DNA of 31,966 bases from assembly GCA_034189695.1 (NCBI GenBank), contig JAXHUA010000061.1, positions 1-31,966 of the forward strand. The letters are read 5' to 3'. Made by a program: the position numbers and the translations under genes. The stretch is from JAXHUA01 sp034189695. GTDB lineage: Bacteria; Chloroflexota; Dehalococcoidia; E44-bin15. Below, one piece after another: positions 16,669 through 23,508 of the stretch (positions within the stretch are counted from its first letter, which is position 1; every line of letters begins with the position of its first letter). The notes beneath the pieces are model-generated. The model was not told the origin of the DNA, searched no databases, and was given only the letters and a program-made list of their open reading frames with translations.

Positions 16669-16697
16669 ATTGTAGCGGTGCGCCGCGAGCGCATCAA
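16669..16697 (-). promoter_or_regulatory. Promoter of the CoA-transferase gene
   Basis: On the minus strand TTGATG (16692-16697) is followed after 17 bases by TACAAT (16669-16674). A small dyad, TGTCC-5-GGACA (16655-16669), covers the expected start of transcription and could be an operator. Confidence 0.55.
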
Positions 16698-16745
16698 GAC
16701 GGCGAGCACGGGAAGCAGCGACTGTCCACACCGCAGGCGTCCCCC

Positions 16746-17636
16746 TCACCGCTCCGTCTCCACCCACAGCCTGGCGCCGTCGGTCGTGAAGGTGACGGTG
16801 CCGTCATCTGCTGTTATGTAAACACGGTCGCCGCCCACACACCCGTCGAGCCGCGCCATGACCTCCCCGCCGGGATGGCCGAAGGTGTTGTCGGCGCCCA
16901 CCGAGACCACCGCCACCTCCGGATCCACCGAGGCCAGGAACTCGCCGCAGGTCGACGTCTTCGAGCCGTGGTGGGCCACCTTGAGCACGGTGCTCTCCAG
17001 GACGGCGCCCTGCTCAACCAGATAGCGCTCGCCGTCGGCGAACAGGTCGGCCGCCAGCAGGAAGGAGACCTCTCCCATCTCAATGCGGACTACGACGCCG
17101 TTGTTGTCCTCGTCCGAAGCGGTGCCACTGAGGAACTCGTGCGGCGGATGTAGTATCTCCAGGACAGCGCCATAGCCAAGCTCGACCCGCTGGCCCGCGG
17201 CGGCACGCACGCTGTCGATCCCCTTCGCGTCGATGACGCCCAGCCACTCCCAGTACGCGCTGGAGCCATACTCGATGCCTTCGGAGTACAGCACCTGTTT
17301 CACATCGTAGCGTCGCAGCACCTCCACCAGCCCGCAGACGTGGTCATCGTGCGGATGGGTGAGCACCACGAGGTCGATCCGCTTCTCCCAGAAGGGCAGC
17401 ATCTCGCCCAGCTCAAGGCAGACTTTCTCCGGGCTCGGCCCGCCATCGATGAGCACGTGGTGGCCCGCCGGGCCGGTCACCAGGATGGCATCCCCCTGGC
17501 CGACGTCGAGCACGCTGACGGTGAGCGTGCCACGGCTGGGCGCCGCGGCTGCCGCCGCCCACACCAGTATCGCGATGATAGCGAGCGCGGTGACGAGCCA
17601 CACCGTCGCCCGGCGCCTGCCACTCTGGGGCATCAT
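16746..17636 (-). CDS. ComEC-type metallo-beta-lactamase domain protein (stand-alone)
   Basis: A 296-residue protein with an N-terminal membrane anchor or signal (about residues 11-32) and a metallo-beta-lactamase fold like the C-terminal part of ComEC: LDVGQGDAILV (43-53), LIDGG (62-66), THPHDDH (93-99), AAD (196-198) and KVAHHGSKTST (219-229). In ComEC this domain is thought to degrade the non-transported DNA strand. The ATG at 17636 overlaps the TGA of the comEC channel gene (ATGA), so two coupled proteins replace the usual fusion. The frame extends upstream to 18035, but that part lies antiparallel in frame within comEC and reads as low-complexity Gly/Arg, so it is not used. Confidence 0.85.
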   Translation of the reverse strand: MMPQSGRRRATVWLVTALAIIAILVWAAAAAAPSRGTLTVSVLDVGQGDAILVTGPAGHHVLIDGGPSPEKVCLELGEMLPFWEKRIDLVVLTHPHDDHVCGLVEVLRRYDVKQVLYSEGIEYGSSAYWEWLGVIDAKGIDSVRAAAGQRVELGYGAVLEILHPPHEFLSGTASDEDNNGVVVRIEMGEVSFLLAADLFADGERYLVEQGAVLESTVLKVAHHGSKTSTCGEFLASVDPEVAVVSVGADNTFGHPGGEVMARLDGCVGGDRVYITADDGTVTFTTDGARLWVETER

Positions 17637-19084
17637 GCCGGGTGCACCCCCCTCCCGCCGAAGGCCAGCACCGCTCCGCCGAGCAAGCCATAGTACAGCC
17701 ATACCCAGGCACCATCCATGTGCCCCAGCTCCATCGAGGCGAAAGGAAGAGCGGCGAAACCGCCCACGACCACAGTCATGAACTTCAGGACCAGCCAGTC
17801 CGCCCAGCCGAACACCTGAGCGACGCCCACACTGCCCAGCCCGATGCCGCCGGTCAACGCTGACAGAATGATAACGGCCGGCAACACCGGCAGGAGGAGC
17901 AGCGTCGCCACGATGCCCACCAGCGAGACGTACCCGAAGTAGTACGCCACCAGCGGCAGCGTGGCGACGACAGCCGCCACGCTGTAGGCGAAGCTGTCGA
18001 CCACGACGCCCGGGGCCTTCCTTTTGCGCCCCCACTCCTGCAGCCCGGGTCCGAGGACCACAACCCCGGCAACAGCGGCGAAGCTCAACTGGAAGCTAAC
18101 GCTCCACAGCAGCCGGGGGCTGACCGCCACCATGATCGCCGCCGCAAAGGCCAGCGCCGTGACGGCGCTGCGTTGCCGGCCCAGGAACACGCCGAGAAGG
18201 AACAGGGTCACCATTATCGCCGCTCGCGCCACCGACGGCGACATGCCGGCCAGCACCGCATAGGCCCACAGCACCACGAGAGTGACCGCGAAGTACGTTG
18301 GCCTGTGCCGCCCGAAGAGCCAGACCGACCCGCTGAGCACGATACCGCTCACGATAGCCATGTGAAGCCCGGATATGGCCAGCAGGTGGGCCGTTCCGGA
18401 GTGGCGGAAGTCCTGGTACAGTCCGGCGGGGATGCTATGGCGCAGGCCGAGGAGCATTCCCTGCGCCAGCGACGCCTCCGGCTCCGCCATCGCCGCGCTC
18501 AACGCCTGCGCCATCCCGTGCCTCACCAAGTACAGCCACTGGAGCGGCTGCGGTCCCTGGCCGCCGGCCACGAGTTCCACCTCGGGGTAGGTCATGGTGG
18601 TGTAGACGCCGCGTCGCGCCAGCCAGTCCCGGTAGTGGAAGCCATCGAGGTCGTCGGGCGGCTCCACCACACGTCCCGTCACCCGCAGCAGGTCGCCGTA
18701 CTCATACGACGGGTATCTCGTGGTGTGCACCAGGACGTTGCCCCGCGCCGTCTGTCCGTCCACCGCCCGCGTCTGGAGAACGAGCGCCATCGACGAGTCG
18801 CCCGGCTCGGGCTCCTCTATAACAAGGCCCAGCACCTCAACCGTCCCACCGCCCGCGTACGCCTGGAGGTCGTCGCTCACAGGCACAGCCGCGAACCGAA
18901 CGCCGCCAAGGAGGAAAAGGGCAAAACACAGTCCGCCCAGGAGTAATCCACGCCTCCTGCGCAGCAACAGCGCCACAACGACGGCGGCCACACTGCCCGG
19001 GAGCGCGACCGTCCATGGCAGCCCGAAGTGAGACCCGAAGTACACGCCGACGACGAAGGCTAGACTCAGGTAGACCAGGGTCAC
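17633..19084 (-). CDS. comEC: ComEC/Rec2 competence channel protein (without MBL domain)
   Basis: This 483-residue polytopic membrane protein is the DNA-uptake channel candidate. The first 60 residues are hydrophobic, an OB-like extracellular region (DUF4131 type; residues about 70-170 with GTVEVLGLVIEEPEP and VRVTGRV-like strands) follows, then the Competence domain with LAQGMLLGLRHSIPAGLYQDFRHSGTAHLLAISGLHMAIV (written here in overlapping pieces: LLAISGLHMA is the core motif). Many membrane helices follow to the end. The nuclease-like domain is encoded by the next gene. The start is GTG 19084 with GGAG just upstream; comEA precedes it by 55 bases. Confidence 0.9.
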   Translation of the reverse strand: MTLVYLSLAFVVGVYFGSHFGLPWTVALPGSVAAVVVALLLRRRRGLLLGGLCFALFLLGGVRFAAVPVSDDLQAYAGGGTVEVLGLVIEEPEPGDSSMALVLQTRAVDGQTARGNVLVHTTRYPSYEYGDLLRVTGRVVEPPDDLDGFHYRDWLARRGVYTTMTYPEVELVAGGQGPQPLQWLYLVRHGMAQALSAAMAEPEASLAQGMLLGLRHSIPAGLYQDFRHSGTAHLLAISGLHMAIVSGIVLSGSVWLFGRHRPTYFAVTLVVLWAYAVLAGMSPSVARAAIMVTLFLLGVFLGRQRSAVTALAFAAAIMVAVSPRLLWSVSFQLSFAAVAGVVVLGPGLQEWGRKRKAPGVVVDSFAYSVAAVVATLPLVAYYFGYVSLVGIVATLLLLPVLPAVIILSALTGGIGLGSVGVAQVFGWADWLVLKFMTVVVGGFAALPFASMELGHMDGAWVWLYYGLLGGAVLAFGGRGVHPA

Positions 19085-19139
19085 CTGCTCCGCCCTCCGG
19101 ATGGCGTGATATGCCGACCCCGCGCGACGGCCACACTCT

Positions 19140-19670
19140 TCATCGCACCGTCACCAGCCCCTTGATCGAGTCGTACGTCGCCTGTCCAACGCCTTCCACC
19201 GACATCAGTTCCTCCGTCGTGCCAAACGGGCCGTTGTCGTGGCGATAGCTGACTATTCGCCCGGCCAGCGCCGGACCGATCCCTGGCAGCGCCTCCAGAA
19301 GCCACGCGTCGGCGGTGTTCAGGTCGACTCTCTGAGGCGCGTCGCTCTCCTCCGGCACGGCAATGATGTCCCCGTTGTACAGCGGCGCCGTTGTATCCAG
19401 ACAATCGAGGTCAGCGCACGCAGTGGGCCCACCCGCAGCGTCGATCGCGTCGGCGACGCACAGTCCGCAGCCATCGAGCGCGAAGATGCCAGGGCTCTCC
19501 ACCTCGCCAATCACACAGCAGGTCACGGTGCATGACGGCTCCGAGAGCACGATCTCAAGCCCGCTTCTTGCCCACGGGCGCCTGTACGTCAGCATCACGC
19601 ACCCGATCACGATGACGATGAGAAGCGCCACGAACACCAGCTTTTTGTGTCGCTCAAGCCACGTGGTCAT
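19140..19670 (-). CDS. comEA: ComEA-like DNA-binding protein, cysteine-rich
   Basis: This 176-residue protein has an N-terminal membrane anchor (about residues 10-27), an SLBB-like domain (about 40-105, VIGEVESPGIFAL) and a C-terminal double helix-hairpin-helix domain (114-176, DLNTADAWLLEALPGIGPALAGRIV and SVEGVGQATYDSI), the ComEA arrangement. It should bind incoming DNA outside the membrane and pass it to ComEC. Seven cysteines (47, 51, 52, 68, 71, 85, 90) lie in the SLBB-like part, many more than usual, and could form disulfides. ATG 19670 has AGGAGGT six bases upstream. It is the first gene of the com operon. Confidence 0.9.
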   Translation of the reverse strand: MTTWLERHKKLVFVALLIVIVIGCVMLTYRRPWARSGLEIVLSEPSCTVTCCVIGEVESPGIFALDGCGLCVADAIDAAGGPTACADLDCLDTTAPLYNGDIIAVPEESDAPQRVDLNTADAWLLEALPGIGPALAGRIVSYRHDNGPFGTTEELMSVEGVGQATYDSIKGLVTVR

Positions 19671-19699
19671 TGCTGCACCTCCTGCGTCTCGACATGCTA

Positions 19700-19729
19700 C
19701 GTATAGCGTGTAGGATAGTCGTATGTCAA
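19700..19729 (-). promoter_or_regulatory. comEA-comEC operon promoter
   Basis: On the minus strand a perfect TTGACA (19724-19729) is followed after 18 bases by TATACG (19700-19705). Transcription would start near 19693, about 23 bases before comEA. It is nearly back to back with the ilvE promoter. Confidence 0.6.
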
Positions 19730-19738
19730 TCTTATACG

Positions 19739-19767
19739 TTGTTTTTCCCCTCGCGGTGTTCTATAAT
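19739..19767 (+). promoter_or_regulatory. ilvE promoter
   Basis: TTGTTT (19739-19744), a 17-base spacer and a perfect TATAAT (19762-19767). Because this lies inside the open upstream frame, it supports translation from ATG 19804 and not from 19723. Confidence 0.6.
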
Positions 19768-19803
19768 TGGCACACTGTCCATACCACAGCTAAGGAGATT
19801 GTT

Positions 19804-20733
19804 ATGCCTTCCTACGCCTTTTTCAAAGGGGAGTTCATGCCGCTGGCTGAGGCCAAGCTCGGCATCATGACCCATGCCTTCAACTACGGCACCGCCTGCT
19901 TCGAGGGCATTCGAGGCAACTGGAACGCCGACCACCAGCAGATGTACGTCTTTCGCGTGGCAGACCACTATCAGAGGCTCCTGAAGAGCTGCCGCGTGCT
20001 CAACATCGACATCAAGTACAGCCTGGAGAAGCTGTGCCAGCTCACGCTGGAGCTGGCTGAGATGTGCGGCTCCCAGGAGGACATCTACATCCGTCCCCTG
20101 GCGTACAAGAGCGCGGAGGAGGTCGGGGTAAGGCTCCACAATCTGGAGGACGACTTCCTTCTCTTCGCCACCCCCTTTGGCGCGTATCTCGACGTGACGA
20201 AGGGGGTGAGGTGCTGCGTCTCTTCATGGCGACGCGTGGACGACAACATGATCCCGCCGCGCGCCAAGATAACCGGCCTGTATGTCAACAGCGCCCTCGC
20301 CAAGACCGAGGCCCACGACAACGGATTCGACGAGGCCATTCTCCTCACACAGGAAGGGCATGTCTCCGAGGGCAGTGGCGAGAATATCTTCCTGGTGATG
20401 AACGGCAAGCTGGTCACCCCGCCGAGTTCGGACAACATCCTCATCGGCATCACCCGGGAAACGGTGATAACGCTGGCGAAAGAAGAGCTGGGCATCGATA
20501 CCGTCGAGAGGTCAATCGACCACGGCGAACTGTACACCGCCGACGAGTGCTTCCTCACCGGAACGGCGGCCCATGTCACGCCGGTCACCGAGATCGATTA
20601 CCGCAAGGTGGGCGACGGGCAGATAGGCAAGGTAAGTAAGAAGCTTCAGGAGATGTACTTCGACGTGATAATGGGCAGGAACGAGAAGTACTCCAGGTGG
20701 TGCACCCCGGCCTACAAGGAGGGCAAGGCATAG
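19804..20733 (+). CDS. ilvE: Branched-chain amino acid aminotransferase
   Basis: This class IV PLP aminotransferase performs the last step to valine, leucine and isoleucine. It is 309 residues from the chosen start. Visible motifs are the N-terminal HAFNYGTACFEGIRG, the arginine in YIRPLAYKS, the PLP-lysine segment IPPRAKITGLYVNSALAKTEA (in two pieces, with the Lys in RAKITG), the SEGSGENIFLV loop and GITRETVI. AAGGAG lies seven bases before ATG 19804. It is transcribed separately from the ilv/leu locus and heads a run with two membrane-protein genes. A D-amino-acid transaminase is less likely given the FEGIRG and SGENIF motifs. Confidence 0.95.
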   Translation: MPSYAFFKGEFMPLAEAKLGIMTHAFNYGTACFEGIRGNWNADHQQMYVFRVADHYQRLLKSCRVLNIDIKYSLEKLCQLTLELAEMCGSQEDIYIRPLAYKSAEEVGVRLHNLEDDFLLFATPFGAYLDVTKGVRCCVSSWRRVDDNMIPPRAKITGLYVNSALAKTEAHDNGFDEAILLTQEGHVSEGSGENIFLVMNGKLVTPPSSDNILIGITRETVITLAKEELGIDTVERSIDHGELYTADECFLTGTAAHVTPVTEIDYRKVGDGQIGKVSKKLQEMYFDVIMGRNEKYSRWCTPAYKEGKA

Positions 20734-20738
20734 GCCAC

Positions 20739-21173
20739 ATGTCCTGGATGCGGTGGGAGACGTTCGGAGCTGATTACCTCCTGCTCGCATTCATGGTCAG
20801 CGTGGGCGTTCTACAGCTCGTCGTCGCCTGGCGAAGGCTCGACGGGCTTTCCCTTTTCCTGCGCCGACGATACCTGGCATACGCCTTGAGCGTGCTGCTC
20901 ATCGCGGCCGCGTACTGGCTCTTCTTCAGGCACCCACGCAACATCCCCGACTATGCCGGCGGTCTCGCCGGGGCGCAGCTCTTCATCTACACCATCGCCG
21001 GTATCGTCGCCGCCGTGCTCGCCACACTCATCGTTTCCTCAGCGTTAAACGCCCGATGGAGCACACCTGACCCGGCAGGCGTAGAGAAGGGAATCAACGC
21101 CCTCAAGCGGATGACCTACTTCCAGGCTCTTAGGAGGAGCTTCCAGAAAAGGGGAGTGGATGATCTCGCTTGA
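20739..21173 (+). CDS. Hypothetical integral membrane protein
   Basis: This 144-residue protein is not recognised. It has three hydrophobic segments (about residues 12-31, 44-63 and 77-101) and a basic C-terminal tail (ALRRSFQKRG). The frame is open upstream from 20697, inside ilvE; the ATG at 20739 five bases after the ilvE stop is more plausible, and ATG 20748 is also possible. The 3' end overlaps the PAP2 gene by 14 bases, so the two are probably co-translated. The overlap suggests a role linked to the phosphatase, perhaps in lipid metabolism, but this is inference. Confidence 0.65.
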   Translation: MSWMRWETFGADYLLLAFMVSVGVLQLVVAWRRLDGLSLFLRRRYLAYALSVLLIAAAYWLFFRHPRNIPDYAGGLAGAQLFIYTIAGIVAAVLATLIVSSALNARWSTPDPAGVEKGINALKRMTYFQALRRSFQKRGVDDLA

Positions 21174-21747
21174 CGAGCGGTTGTTCTTCCTCATTAACGG
21201 CCTGGCGGGGCGTTCCCCGGCTTTTGACCAGGCGATGGCATTGTTCGTGGGTGACTACTTCATTCCGGTCACCCTCTCCGTGGTAGTCTTCGCCCTGTGG
21301 TTCATAGGGAAGGACGCCACCGCCAGGGAAAGGAACCAGCGCGCCATATTCACCACCGCCACGGGAATCGGTTTCGCTTCCGCTATCGTCAAGCTCATGA
21401 ACCTCGGGCTCGACCGCCTCAGGCCCTTCGAGGCGTACCCCGACCAGGTGTACCCTCTTTTCTACACGTGTACCGACCCCTCGTTCCCCGCCAACTCCGC
21501 AGCCGTGGCGTTCGCCTTCGCCATGGGCGCGTGGTTTGCCGACCGCCGGGCGAGCGTCCTGCTGCTCTGTCTCGCTATCCTGTGGTCCTTCGCCAGGGTC
21601 TACTGCGGGGTGCACTACCCGCTCGACATCCTTGGGGGCGCAGCCATCGGCATCGTGGCCACCTTTGCCGCGCTGGGGGTCATTCGCCTGGTCGAGCCCC
21701 TGCCCACCTGGGTACTCACCCTGATGAGGAGGCTGTACCTCGCCTAG
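21160..21747 (+). CDS. PAP2-family membrane phosphatase with altered motif C2
   Basis: A 195-residue membrane protein with the PAP2/undecaprenyl-diphosphatase layout: K78..LDRLRPFE as motif C1, DPSFPANSAA as C2 and FARVYCGVHYPLDILGG as C3 with R146, H152 and D156. In BcrC-like enzymes C2 reads SFPS.H; here the catalytic-acid histidine is replaced by Ser113. Active family members remove phosphate from undecaprenyl diphosphate or phosphatidate on the outer face of the membrane. Whether this protein is active is unclear. ATG 21160 follows GGGGAG and lies within the upstream gene. Confidence 0.85.
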   Translation: MISLDERLFFLINGLAGRSPAFDQAMALFVGDYFIPVTLSVVVFALWFIGKDATARERNQRAIFTTATGIGFASAIVKLMNLGLDRLRPFEAYPDQVYPLFYTCTDPSFPANSAAVAFAFAMGAWFADRRASVLLLCLAILWSFARVYCGVHYPLDILGGAAIGIVATFAALGVIRLVEPLPTWVLTLMRRLYLA

Positions 21748-21844
21748 CTTCTCGCTCAGCCCATTCAACATGAGCCAGCACGTGACCGCCACTACGCACC
21801 ATGCCAGTGCGCTTACGGCGCCAGCCGCTGATACAGGCGCTCTT

Positions 21845-21873
21845 TTGACACTACCAGGCCAAGCTGCTATAGT
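21845..21873 (+). promoter_or_regulatory. Promoter of the lipoprotein gene
   Basis: A perfect TTGACA (21845-21850), a 17-base spacer and TATAGT (21868-21873). It is the best promoter match in the window. The transcript would start near 21880, leaving a leader of about 14 bases before ATG 21894. Confidence 0.7.
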
Positions 21874-21893
21874 TCCCGTCGGAGATGAGAGAA

Positions 21894-22772
21894 ATGAAAA
21901 CACAACGTTTCCTGGTTTTCCTGACCGTCATAGCCCTGATGCTGGCAGCCGCCGCATGCGACACCAGCGCCCCAGCGGACGCCACACCGACACCGACTTC
22001 GTCGCCGTCGTCTGAGATGAGCGCCGAGCAGATCGCCGACCAGGCGGTCGCGGCCAGCGCCGAGGTCGATACCTGCCAGTTCGACATGGACATGACCATG
22101 GACATGTCCTTCACCGAGGCCGGGGAGACCTATGAGATCCCCTTCACCGTAACCAGCGAGGGAGCCGTCGACAAGCCAAACGCGAAGCTGTTCACCGCTT
22201 CGGCGATGGCTATGGAGATACCCGGCGAAGGGACGATGGAGCTCTCCATCCAGACGTATATTGTTGACCGCTGGATGTATCTGGGCATGGAGATGCCCGG
22301 CGTTCCCCTCGTGTGGGTGAAGAGCCCGATGGAGACCCAGGACTGGGAGGGGATGGACGTGGTATCCGGACAGATGGACCTCCTTCTTGACGTGGAAGTA
22401 GACCTGGTCGGCACCGAGGCTGTCGATGGGACCGAGTGCTACGTCCTGGAAATCGTCCCCGACATGGATAGCCTGTGGGCGCTCGTCGAGATGGCGGGCG
22501 GCGACGAGGGGTTGCCTTCCGATCTTGACCCCGAAGAGCTCATCACCGATGTCTCGGTCACGCAGTGGGTGGCACAGGATACCTTCTTCACCAGAAAGAC
22601 CGCTATCGATTTGACCATGGCACTCACGCCTGAGGCACTGGGCGTATCGTCCGAAGAAGCGGGGGACTTCGATGGGACCGCAGAGCTTGCGCTGGTCACG
22701 ACCATGCACCACATCAACCAGCCGGTCACCATCGAACTGCCACCGGAGGCGGAGCAGGCGGCGGAGATGTAG
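21894..22772 (+). CDS. Secreted lipoprotein, LppX/LolA-like fold candidate
   Basis: This 292-residue protein has a signal peptide with a lipobox ending AAAC at about residue 22, then a Thr/Pro/Ser-rich linker and a soluble domain. The domain is acidic and Met-rich early on (DMDMTMDMSF), with alternating beta-like segments and motifs such as YIVDRWMYLGMEMPG and GTECYVLEI. This pattern resembles Chloroflexota and Firmicutes lipoproteins related to LppX/LprAFG or DUF6612, which have a half-barrel fold, but I cannot confirm the family. The ligand is unknown. ATG 21894 is preferred over 21885 because the latter would begin only five bases after the predicted transcription start. It is transcribed alone. 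Confidence 0.75.
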   Translation: MKTQRFLVFLTVIALMLAAAACDTSAPADATPTPTSSPSSEMSAEQIADQAVAASAEVDTCQFDMDMTMDMSFTEAGETYEIPFTVTSEGAVDKPNAKLFTASAMAMEIPGEGTMELSIQTYIVDRWMYLGMEMPGVPLVWVKSPMETQDWEGMDVVSGQMDLLLDVEVDLVGTEAVDGTECYVLEIVPDMDSLWALVEMAGGDEGLPSDLDPEELITDVSVTQWVAQDTFFTRKTAIDLTMALTPEALGVSSEEAGDFDGTAELALVTTMHHINQPVTIELPPEAEQAAEM

Positions 22773-22794
22773 CAGGCCCTGGGCTCTGGTCCGG

Positions 22795-22870
22795 CGGGGT
22801 GTGGCGCAGTGGTTAGCGCGCATGGTTTGGGACCATGAGGTCGCCGGTTCAAGTCCGGCCACCCCGACCA
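22795..22870 (+). tRNA. tRNA-Pro (anticodon UGG)
   Basis: A 76-base cloverleaf can be drawn by hand. The acceptor arms CGGGGTG/CACCCCG pair fully; the D-stem is GCGC/GCGC with loop AGTGGTTA; the anticodon stem CATGG/CCATG encloses TTTGGGA (anticodon TGG); the T-arm is GCCGG TTCAAGT CCGGC. Discriminator A and an encoded CCA end the gene. Confidence 0.97.
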
Positions 22871-22996
22871 TAGCGCTGTGACCGCATATCTCTGACCACA
22901 AGCGGTCCCGGCACGTTCCCCCGGGCAGGGCATGCTGACGCCGCAGAGCACATGTCAACCGACCGGCGGAAAGCACCACAGAAGGAGAGGACGTCA

Positions 22997-23473
22997 ATGT
23001 TTGAGAAGATACTTGTCTGCCTGGATGGCTCAGAGCTGGCGGAGCAGATTCTGCCGTACGCAACGGAGCAGGCTTTGCGCTTCGGCAGCAGGGTCGTACT
23101 CCTCGAGGTGGTCCGCCCATCCACTACATACGTGACACCTGGAGTACCCGGTACCAGCCCGGGAATGGCGGTGTTCACCGATGCGGACGTCGATCAGGCT
23201 CTCAGGGAATGGGAGGAGTCGAAGGCGTACCTCGACCGCGTGGCGCGGCGGCTGCGCCGGCGGAAGCTGCGCGTCTCCCCTGTGACGCTCACCGGACCGA
23301 CCGGCCCGGCAATAGTGGCCTACGCGCAGGAGAACGGTGTGGACCTCATCGCTCTCGCCACCCACGGGCGCAGCGGAGTAGGACGCCTGGTGCTCGGCAG
23401 CGTCGCTGACTACGTCGTACGGAAGTCCAACCTGCCTATTCTCATCACCAGGCCACAGTACAAGGCTGGCTAG
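22997..23473 (+). CDS. Universal stress protein (UspA family)
   Basis: This 158-residue single-domain protein starts MFEKILVCLDGSELAEQILPYA and carries the ATP-binding signature GRSGVGRLVLGSVADYVVR, which matches the G2xG9xG(S/T) pattern of nucleotide-binding Usps. Such proteins are cytosolic and are usually induced under stress or growth arrest. The frame opens at 22952, but GGAGAGG lies just before ATG 22997, and the family starts at that residue. It follows tRNA-Pro and is convergent with the tyrosine phenol-lyase gene. Confidence 0.93.
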   Translation: MFEKILVCLDGSELAEQILPYATEQALRFGSRVVLLEVVRPSTTYVTPGVPGTSPGMAVFTDADVDQALREWEESKAYLDRVARRLRRRKLRVSPVTLTGPTGPAIVAYAQENGVDLIALATHGRSGVGRLVLGSVADYVVRKSNLPILITRPQYKAG

Positions 23474-23496
23474 CGAGGGCATCGCTTCGTCCAGCC
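23464..23496. terminator. Hairpin between convergent genes
   Basis: GGCTGG (23464-23469) pairs with CCAGCC (23491-23496), and inside it AGCGA (23472-23476) pairs with TCGCT (23482-23486). It spans the universal stress protein stop and lies 13 bases from the opposing gene. No T-run follows, so a bidirectional terminator is plausible but not certain. Confidence 0.4.
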
Positions 23497-23508
23497 GCGC
23501 CTGTGCGC

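Noticed and set aside
17637..18035. Upstream extension of the metallo-beta-lactamase frame inside comEC
   Set aside because: The added residues are Gly/Arg-rich shadow of comEC; the ATG overlapping the comEC stop gives the family-like N-terminus.
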